The notes under the pieces were generated by a model that saw only the letters and a program-made list of their open reading frames with translations, was not told where the DNA came from and ran no database searches. From Saururus chinensis (lineage: Eukaryota > Streptophyta > Magnoliopsida > Piperales > Saururaceae): a DNA stretch of 64,000 nucleotides. Below, one piece after another: positions 55,127 through 64,000 of the stretch. The position numbers and the translations under genes are program-made. The first letter of the stretch is position 1, and each line of letters starts with the position of its first letter. Location: NCBI GenBank assembly GCA_035235625.1, contig CP141146.1, positions 20,516,501 to 20,580,500 on the forward strand, given 5' to 3'.

Positions 55127-57393
55127 ATGTCTTAATCAAGAATGTATTTGGATGTTAGTAGTTTAGTTAAATAAAGTCTGGAGGTAGAACATTGCTGATA
55201 CATGTTGGAATTTCAAAATATTCACTAGAATCTCATTAAAAATATGACTTTGGACTATGAATTTCCATTACTTAAACTACTACATGTTTAATTCAAACCA
55301 GAAAAGAATTAAGAGAGACCCTCATGCTTTGCTTGTCCAGCATTGCCTTGTTTATATTAATGGGTATTGATTTATATTCTAGCTATTTACACTTTCATCT
55401 GATTCAGTTTCGAGATACATGAAAAATATTGGGTAATTTCAATTCTTCCAGAAACAAGGTGGTCGAGGTGATTTTTCCTCTACTTAAGAGGTCATGGGTG
55501 TTGTCAAATTGTTGGACATTGCACCAAAAAGGGCCCTAGCCACCGGCTAGAGTCATCCTTCGACAATCGGATTTGTTGGACATGCCTCAAGGCCAAAGGC
55601 AGCCGGGAACAGAGCTCCCACTACCCTACAACTTTGTTATGGTAGTTCACTTTGGGAAGAAGATGAACTACTGGACCCGGAATATAAATTTAGTCCAGTT
55701 TAGATTAAAATAAAGAGAGGTAATGAACCGGGTTCAGTTCAAGAGGGTATAAATGCCCAAAAAAAATTAAAAATTACCAATAGACCTTAAGATAGTTTGA
55801 AGGTCATGACCTTGAGTTGTGAAAAATCTTAGTAAGAGGCGCGATTGTACTCTAAATACAGACCAATTCACATGGTTGGAAAACATCCCAATAAATAGGT
55901 AATTAACTATTTTGCCCCTAGGGTTAAGCATAAACCATTAAGTTAACTAGGATCGGTTTAAGGGGTTCATGACCTTGTAAAATGCCAAAAAAAATTAACC
56001 TAGATCTATGACATCAAGGAGTAACCTTGAGCTCAATTTCGGACCCATTAGAGTTCAGAAAAGCCTTTAACAAAATGATATGAAGCCCCTATGAGCGAAC
56101 TGCCGCATTTACATAAATGGTGTTGCAAACCAATTCAAAAGCGGTACATCTTGATTGGGCAATGACTTGAAATTAATGGAAGGACAATGACATTACCATA
56201 ATGACCCAAAGGAGAGTACCATACCCTAGGTGGTAGAATTGCCCCAATGCCCTTAGGGGCAGTCTACCCCATTTTTGCTAAAATAGATACCCTATCCAAG
56301 GAGAGTTAGGGCACCCTATAATAATAAAGGTCTTTAAATAGAAGGAGTGTGACCAATAGGTGACACGAAGACCTTTATAGGTCATAGTGTCACTAGAAAC
56401 AAGGGGAAGAACCCTAATTCCTAGGGTTTAAGGCACTGTATTACACGTGTCTATAATACAGTGTGTCGATTTACTAGGGTAGTAAATATGTAACTTGCAT
56501 GATGCATATGAATTATTTATATTCTTGGGCTTGAATTTTTCTAGCCCTAGCCCTGCAAATGAGTGCATTTGCCTTCATTTATTACTAATGGGCTTAAGTC
56601 CTATTATCTGCTAAGACTTGCACGAACCTTTTATTTATCTTTACTTACTTTGATACATGCTTTTCATGTTGATGTATTAGTAGTATAATGGTAACTTGAG
56701 ACAAATTCAAGCATACACATCATATGATGCATAAGTATTAATGACATTGATTGCTATTGATTGTTAATTAGCATAAGTGGAACAATTAAAGGACTTGCAT
56801 GAAATGTAGATTAGTTAAAAATACTTAAGCATTGTATTTGATGTTATACTTATTGAGATACTATAGTTTCTAGGCAGAACTACAGCTGCATCCAATCTTG
56901 TTGGAACTAACATTGGAGATGTTGTTTGATGAACATGTAGGTAACTAACATCTTAGTGATGTTGGCCCGATCCAAAGAATATTAGATTAATTCTTTTGGA
57001 AACTTTTCTCCTGAGGGTGGGGAGGTTTTGTTGTTGTTTGGTTTGGTTGGTTGCACGTTCTTCAGACAGGGACTAGTGAGACCAGGGCAAACAAGCGTGG
57101 GATGTAGTTCTGTGTTTCTCCAATTTTGGTAAGTAATTGTATCTTTAGCATGAAAGCCAACTTAGTTAATTTTTTTAGACTGATAACGAACTTTTACTTA
57201 GATGGATAGCCTATTGTTATGGATTTTGAGATGTGTAATAATATCATATGATTTGATATTCATATTTGTAAACCCAAGTTATCATGACATGGATATTTAA
57301 TGGAATGGTTTGTTTTGGATTAAGAAAAAAAATTTCCTTGTGCCATAACATTTATGCTATTTAAAAAGGGTTTTAAAAATCAGGGTTGTAACA
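55127..57393 (+). mobile_element. Long-LTR family copy E/C, 3' part
   Basis: Continuation of 42841-43319 after the copia insertion. Shares with copy B the runs AGTAGTTAATT/AAATAGGTAATTAACT..TTT.CCC, the ACGCGTAT.ATGTGTCTA-type block near 56450, the GTAACT(C/T)G(T/C)A.GATGCAT block (56490) and the end GGGTTGTAACA. It is clearly older than copy B, with many differences. Confidence 0.65.
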
Positions 57394-57636
57394 GCCTATC
57401 AATAAGAAGGTTGGTGTTGCTGACAAAACAATAGAGAAGTCAAAGGTAAATAGTTTGCATGTGACTATTTCCCTAATAATTTGATGTGGTTATTTTAGTT
57501 AATAATTTCCATGTGATGCAAAAACTTCCAAAAATAAATTGAATGATGGTGCCAACAGAATGAAGAAATGAAACACCTCATTTGGCACACAAGTGTCAAG
57601 TGTATGAACCCATATAAAGAAATTTTGATGCATGAA

Positions 57637-60600
57637 CCTTTGTTCAATAATTAATATTCACATCTAGTCCCTAAGACAGACTAACTCAGCAAATGTCAAC
57701 CTAAGTAACAAATGATACAACTACCATAGACCACCCACAAAGTGTATCATCCATAGTGAAGCCTTGGATTCCACCAGGAAATACCATAACCCAACCTAAC
57801 CCCTAAGGACTTGGTCAGAGTAGAAGGGTATAACCTACAACTACACCTGAACAGAAGTGACGGGAGAAGAAGCCAACTAAGCAAGATGTCAGCTAATCCA
57901 AATGTGTGTATACTAAATGATCTTGATTAGATCATTTGTGAACAAAGGCTTACACAAAACTCCCTCCAACAGGGCAAGCAATGATCTTGACTAGATCCGA
58001 TGTGAGAAAAGGCACACACAAAACTCCCTCCAATGAGGGGAATGATACGACCAAATCAATAGCTCCTCAATAGTGCTAAGAGTAAAAAAAACCATCATGA
58101 ACCCTATACGTGCTTGACAAACAAGTAAGGATTCAGAATGACTATCCCAAACCCTATCAATCTCTTTCAGATTAGGGTCAATACTCAAAACTGTCATCGG
58201 TTCATTAACTAAGGCAAAATCATCAGGTCAACAGCCTTATTCACTCTGTGAACTAGTCTCATACCTCTCTAAGGGTATTTTAGTCTTTATCTTGATTAGT
58301 TCACCCAATCCAAAGTTATCTAACCTCATTAATTAATCTTTTATTAATCTTAAGTTAGTAATAAACTACTATCACAACATCAATAGCAAACATTAATGCA
58401 AATGAAAGCATAAATGATATAGACCCACACAAGTCTAAAAGAATCGTAATATCAAGGGTCAAATGTTACACCTAAACTATTAATTCATTAAATTGAGTCA
58501 AAGCTTAGGGTTATATTACTTACAAGTGCACAAGTGGGTGTAGTCTTGCAAGGTCGAATCCACAAGGATTGCCTTTGTGTGATTATCACAATGATTACAA
58601 AATAAGAGTAAAGAAAAATTAAGAGAGAAAAAGTAAAAGAGTATTGAGGCAATAAAGAGTTAAGAAATTAATAAGATTAAACATTAAGGCATTGAGGGTC
58701 ATTGTAACATCTAGTGATGTTCTTCATGTGTCATGTTATCTCAGTTAGAATCGAATGAAGATTCTATCTAACCGGAAGATACGAACATCGAAAGCAAAAA
58801 CAAAGATAGGAAATACTTTGGATAGATGAAGGATAAAATGAATTCTTTCTTCAAGAGTTCTATGTATCAAAACCACAAAAGATCAAGAAGGAGAGCCTTT
58901 AAGCATCTTATGTATTAAGATCACAAAAAAACAAGAAGAAGTACAAATCACCTCTAGCCTTAGCTAGAGAGCTTAGAAAGCCATTAAAATAAAACTAAAA
59001 ATAAAAGCTACAAAAGAAGAGAAGAGAACTTCAAAGAGGAGGATATGATGTCTCTCTCATGTCTACCTCTCTATTTATAGGAGTAGAAGGGGTTACTTCA
59101 AATGGGAAGGTCCAATCATATCCCTTAATTGTTTTCTGATTGATTGTTTACTTGGTTGATTCTTTAGCAATGATTATATTCTAAATTAATCAAATAAATT
59201 AATAATTTATTTAGCAAACAAGTATTCCTTAGTCTTCATTTCATTATCAAATCAACATCATTATCTTTCCTTATGTGTATCAATTACAACTAGTGAAAAA
59301 GATCCTCCATGTGTTGGCCTCAGATTAATTGACTAACTATCCCTTTGTATGTCAGATTTGACCTATATATCTTCAAAATTATTAATTTTGTCCTGAAATA
59401 AGTATTGTAGCTATGACATTATTCTTTCAAATGCAACCCGAATCATATCAATTCAAATTATACATAGAAAGATATGACCGAAATACTAAGGCTATGTCAA
59501 TTTGTTCAAATCTACTTCTTCCCGAATTTGGTTCTTTTGATGTAAATCTAAAATCTAATGGGTCTAAAAGGTTGTGTTCGACCATTCAATGCATTCTTAG
59601 ACTATTAAGAGCCCATTATTGACCCTTTAATAGCTTTAGGTAGCTAGGCTTCGCTTCCTCTTCCTCTTAGATCCTATCGAAACCCATTTGGACATGTAAA
59701 CACAACAAAAGGTCTAACTCACTTATTCAAAATATAAATGGCCCAAATAAGTAGTGAACTAACATAAGAAATGGGTTGAAGTTCAAGATTTCAAAACATT
59801 TAATTGAACATTATTTAAGTGCATCATCAAAGAAACATCTTTTTATTTTATAAAAATGAGTTATAATGCCCCTAAGGGCATTAGGGTAATTTTCTTATAT
59901 AGGGCACAATACTCACCATTCTCGGGTAAGTCCTTAACTTCTTAAGAGGTTTCTCTCTCATATTGGCTCGTTGATTTCTATTCACGGGAATACAAGTCAG
60001 TCCGCTCATAGGGATATTCTATTATTTTGTTCAAGGTCTTCCTTAACTCCAATTGGTCCAAAACTAATTTCAAGGGTAATCCTTGATGTTATGGACCTGT
60101 GGTAATTTCCTAAAGGTTATAAACCCCTTGAACCAACCTTAATTCACTCTACGGTTCACCCTTAACCCTATGAGTAAAATTGTCAATTATCCACTTACTA
60201 GAATATTTCTCCACCATGTGGTTTAGTATAATATTTAGGGTACATATTTACCTCTCAATGGGATTTCCCTAAATTTTAACTCTTCTCTTAATTCCTTGCA
60301 TCAAAACCTAAGTCAGGTAATTAAATATTACTACGATTCACTCAAAAGGGTAAAAATGTCATTTCCTATGGGATTTTTGAGCTTGAAAATTTGTCAAGTG
60401 ACTTGTGACACTGACTTGGTCCACTAGAAATTTTCAATGTTCTTTCACCTGTTGAACCAAACTCGGTTCAATTTCTTCTTCTTGTTTTTTAATTGGACCC
60501 AGGCTGGATCAAGTCTAGTCGTCCTGGTCCTGACCAAAGTGGTTCGGGTCACCCGACCCGAACCCATGGCTAACGACCCGTCTTCCCCATGTTTGGCCAA

Positions 60601-61340
60601 AGCCTTTCTTGCATCTAGCTCGCCACCCCTGGCTATCACGACAGGGTGAGAGTCAAGCCTGGCCAAATCGCCACCAGGAGGTGATTCCAATGGCTTCGGC
60701 ACTGCCAATGCCTAATGACCGATCGAGGGCCAAAACACCCTTTTTTTTAAGTCCTGTCACATCTTGAGGAGGCAGTGCGGCAGCTAACTGCCATGGTTGG
60801 GCGATGGGCCAAGTTCAACTGGAACGCTATCATTCGGTGATTCCGTAATCAAATGAAATTTAATTAATTATCACTAATCGCGTCTAAGGATTGGGTTATT
60901 GAGCAATCTTATCTTACCACCACCGATCTTCGAGATTGCTCCTCCCTGTTGTCACTAACTAGACTCGTTGAAAAGCTGCTCCGATGGCTCCTCCCCTCTC
61001 TTACCCCCTCAAAGCTAAAAGCTCCCCCATAGCCATAGGTAACCCTTTTTATAATCATGGGGATTAAATTTCTTAATCCTTTTAAAAGTTGGGCCAAATA
61101 GGCTGCCTAAATGGGGTATTTTTTATTAATTTTTGTTACTTTAATTAACAGGGCCCATAGAGCACCTAAAACGGCCTATTTGTGCATCGTATTCAGGTAA
61201 ATGAACTCTATGCGACATATTCAATTTTGTATGGTTATATCTCCTTTTGAACGATCTTAGTGGCATTTTGAATATCTTAGTGTCTAGTTTCTAACCATAT
61301 AAATATCAGCCTTAAATTCTACTTATTAAGAAAATTATTC
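57637..61340 (-). mobile_element. Long-LTR family copy D (fragment)
   Basis: Minus strand. Matches copy A side by side (CCTAAGTAACAAATGATACAAC, CAAATGTGTGTATACTAAATG) and, at the 5' end, copy B (GGGCCCTGTTAATTAA near 61145, AAACTAGACACTAAGAT near 61290). The LTR end portion is missing at 57637. About 58460-59850 is extra sequence without family homology. Confidence 0.65.
58460..59850. mobile_element. Unclassified insertion in copy D
   Basis: Interrupts the alignment of copy D to copies A and B. Starts near ATGTTACACC and carries CAAGGTCGAATCCACAAGG, a sequence style common in plant LTRs. No coding domain was recognised, and boundaries are approximate. Confidence 0.35.
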
Positions 61341-61559
61341 AAATGATAAAATCATGCGGTCAAACTTACTATTTTTCACGTGGTCAAATTTAAAAGAAGA
61401 GCCTCTAAAATCCTTAAAAACGAGAAAAAAGAGGGTAAAAATAATGAAAACCATTGGTGAGTATATCAAAGCATCCCTAATTTTCGAAAGAAAAAATCGC
61501 ACAATTGAGTCCAGGGAAAAATGATGATAAAGAACTCTAATCACCAAAACTAAGATTTG

Positions 61560-61995
61560 GCTCTAACTGATAGAAAAGGCGCTTCAACACAGATAGAGAA
61601 GAGGATCGGAAGCCCTTCTCAGTCGTCGTCTTAGTTTCCATTCTCCAGGGAGAACTCTTGGTGAAAATGTCGGGCCACAATTTGTTAGCACTATTTGGGA
61701 GTATTCGTATGGTGAAAGAATAGCGTGGAGGAGGTGGCGAAGCATCATGAACAAGGATTTGAGGCTGGGTAGAGGAGTCGTCTGGGCCTTGACTAGTCTA
61801 GGCTGGATCATAGGTAGGGTAGAGGTGGAGCGCCAGTGTGCATGAGATCCCACCGGAGATGGGCGGGAGCCGCCTTCAGAGAAGTGGGAGAGGATCTCGT
61901 GCATAGGTGCTAGCCTTGAGAGTAGGGGGAGAGGACGGGGTAGCAGATAAGGGGAGGAGAGAAGGCGGCAGAGACAATGACGCCATCTTAAATTG
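61560..61995 (-). pseudogene. Unrecognised coding-like fragment
   Basis: On the minus strand an ATG at 61995-61993 opens MASLSLPPSLLPLSATPSSP, a serine/proline-rich start like a plastid transit peptide. It stops after 36 codons (DPLPLL*). Another frame continues with ASPPPPRYSFTIRILPNSAN and KLWPDIFTKSSPWRMETK. I cannot name a family. It could be the remnant of a captured or duplicated host exon, or chance. Confidence 0.3.
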
Positions 61996-62065
61996 GGCTC
62001 TTTTAAGTGGGTTTAGGGTTGTGAATCTAAAATTTAAACTAAAGGCTAACATGTCCCTCCTCCCG

Positions 62066-62620
62066 TGGTTCGCTATCTCTGCGAGATCTCGCCGAGATCT
62101 TTGCCTCAGGATATCTACCGAGCCGTGAGATTGGGTACAATTGCGTTTACATTATCTCGGTGAGATCTCACTGAGATAACCGAAATCCAGTGAGACTAGT
62201 TGTCCGTTGGGTAGAGGGCAAAGATCCAAATCCAAAAGCAGTTCTCTATGGCGTTGCCTTTTCATGAGGTTCGTCAGTATCCTCCGACAAATGGGTGACC
62301 TCATCAAGTGAGTCTCTCATTTTCTATTTTGCCCAGTTTCATCTCGGGCTTTTCCTCAGTCATCACAAACCTTTCTTCTGTGGTGGTGTGGTGTTACTTC
62401 ATTTCCATGTTCTAAGTTGGATTGGAACTTCTAACCAACCAAAAGAGGGGAATCAATATTGTAAATGATAATATATACCCACATTGAGAAATATGAAACA
62501 TTTTTTTTTTTATGATCACATGAACTGTTGCTATTGTTTTACATAATCTCTTTGAGATCTCTATGAGATTTCATCTCTTTGGCTCACTGAGACAAGACCA
62601 AAATCTGAGACGGCGAACCA
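62066..62620. mobile_element. MITE-like repeat with GAGATCTC words
   Basis: The ends are TGGTTCGCTATCTC on the left and TGGTTCGCCGTCTC on the minus strand from the right. Internal clusters of GAGATCTCGCCGAGATCT-like palindromic words (62082-62105, 62154-62180, 62550-62590). No clear target duplication. A related word occurs at 10336. Confidence 0.45.
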
Positions 62621-64000
62621 TGCCCTCCACATCCGAGCTTTGAGGGTTGATGTGGTAATCCAAGACGGATGACAGTCTAGTAATGTTGGCGATGTATAGA
62701 ATGGTGTAAAGATGCGTATTGCAGTTCATCATAGACAAACAAATTAAAATAACTAAGGAAAAAAAACATGACGGCTGATATATGTGGGCCCCTTTGTTGG
62801 TGGGCTGGGTTCAGAATATTCTACCACTGCTTTGTCTAAGGGTGCTAAATAATGCAGTTTCTTTCGTGGTTGTGCACTGATAGGTCGTATTACATCAAAA
62901 GTGAGATGTGGTTTCACTAAAAACTCTGGACTCATTAGTAAACCATGTAGCATCTCCTCCATTGTCAATTTCTAAAGCTCAAGAGATTAATTTAGTAGTA
63001 ATTACATATGGTTTCCCATATAGTATAGTCTCACACTCATATTCATAGTCATTAATTTAGTTTGACCAACCTTGCATACGAATTGTTCGGCAGTAATCTA
63101 CAGATGCCTCATCCAAAAACATCCAATTTCATCTAAAAGTACTCAAAAAGATTCACACTGAGGAAGACTCATTTATCGAGTGTTCACTGAACAGGGAAAG
63201 TGAAGGAGGGACACCTGCTGAAAACAAGAATATAGGCTTTCCCACTCAAAACCAGCAAGCCTGACAGCCCCTGTTTGCCAAAAAATATCATGGCAGCCCC
63301 ACACAAACCACCCCAATATTGTTGACGTTGCTGAAACCCATCACTGCGATCTGTCCTCCTTTCATATTCCTCGAATCCCATGACAAATTCCCACGCGATA
63401 ACTTGTGAGTGACCAACCAAAGATCTGACAGTTAAAGAATGAAGCCAATTTCATTGGAGGTCACTATGCTGCTAATGACTGCCTCAAAATTTAAATTTTA
63501 GAGTAGAAGAGCACCCACAATGTGATTAAAAAAAAACCCTTGCACCCCTCAAAAGGAAGGATAGGAATACAGTGGCCGCAGCCCAAAATTTAAAATTCAC
63601 TTGCAAGGAAACTCCACTTCCACGGCAGATTTTGTTCGGCACAAAAACATGGCCAGGGTAAGGAGATAAAAAGAGCAGTGGAAAACAGGAGAAAGCACTT
63701 AGCAGCATCCAGAAATAACGCACAAAAAGGTTGAAGGAAAAGAGGATAGGGAAAGGATTTATATAAAGAACATATCTATAGCTACTGACAACGATCATAT
63801 GCCATGAGGTTCTTGGAACAGCATGACCGGCACATTCGTTACTCATCAATTATACCAAAACAGGATGCGGTGCAAATAAGTATCATCATGAAACCACTAA
63901 CAAATATACTATCCCTCCAATGTTTGCAATGTGAAGTTCAGAATTAAAAGATCAATACAAGGAGCGAAGACATTGCACTTTCAGAATCTTCCTCGACCCC
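62621..64000. other. Right end of window, no gene recognised
   Basis: AT-rich sequence. A minus-strand open stretch at 63420-63184 (GFEEYERRTDRSDGFQQRQQ) is 78 codons, matches no family I know, and has no supporting splice context. Confidence 0.5.

Noticed and set aside
63184-63420. 78-codon minus-strand frame near the right end
   Set aside because: No family recognised, no splice sites supporting an exon, and surrounding sequence is AT-rich non-coding.
1-64000. tRNA, rRNA, CRISPR or bacterial-type operons
   Set aside because: None found by reading. The only tRNA-like sequence is in the TRIM at 22201-22245, and gene structure and repeats are those of a plant nucleus.

Overview
The window is nuclear DNA of a flowering plant. 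It has GT-AG introns in an AT-rich background and a dense, nested load of plant transposable elements: Ty1/copia, long-LTR elements, a TRIM, hAT-type elements, Mutator-like elements and MITEs. The species cannot be named from this sequence. The large transposon-filled introns suggest a genome of at least medium size.

Region 1 (1-27,500). One real gene runs on the minus strand. It encodes an AIM24-family (TRAP-like beta-helix) protein. The ATG is at 27,270 and nine coding exons can be placed exactly, down to 529; the last exon or exons lie beyond position 1. The 734 coding bases in the window are spread over 26.7 kb. Intron 1 is 16.2 kb, intron 7 is 5.3 kb and intron 8 is 2.1 kb. The introns hold a Stowaway-like MITE (845-1,034), a 2.4 kb LTR element (4,673-7,107), an LTR remnant (9,678-9,919), two composite elements whose LTRs face each other (13,541-15,102 and 15,605-18,481), a 332 bp TRIM (22,089-22,420) and a hAT-type element nested in another (23,712-24,913 inside 23,319-25,249). 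A TATA box and a CCAAT box lie just upstream of the ATG.

Region 2 (27,891-35,920). Two related Mutator-like elements lie 33 bp apart. The left one has long inverted repeats, an exact 9 bp target duplication, a MURA-type transposase with two stop codons, and a downstream plant-mobile-domain (PMD) coding segment. The right one has the same kind of ends and a multi-exon PMD pseudogene on the opposite strand; no transposase was seen in it.

Region 3 (36,301-61,340). This is a retrotransposon graveyard. Copies of one family with an LTR of about 3.6 kb occur four times, two on each strand. One copy is split by an 11.8 kb copia element (43,320-55,121, target duplication ATTTC). The copia gag is split by a solo LTR (44,945-50,533, GACAA), and that solo LTR is split by another member of the 3.6 kb family (45,370-49,003, TCTGA). 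A 185 bp hAT MITE sits in the copia 5' LTR only. A 406 bp tandem duplication covers a retrotransposon junction. Another facing-repeat element (37,118-39,669) has a paralogous empty site at 57,913-57,919.

Region 4 (61,340-64,000). No gene is recognised. There is a possible degraded coding fragment at 61,560-61,995 and a MITE-like repeat at 62,066-62,620.

All transposon reading frames examined carry stops, frameshifts or lost catalytic residues. The only gene that looks functional is the AIM24-family gene.
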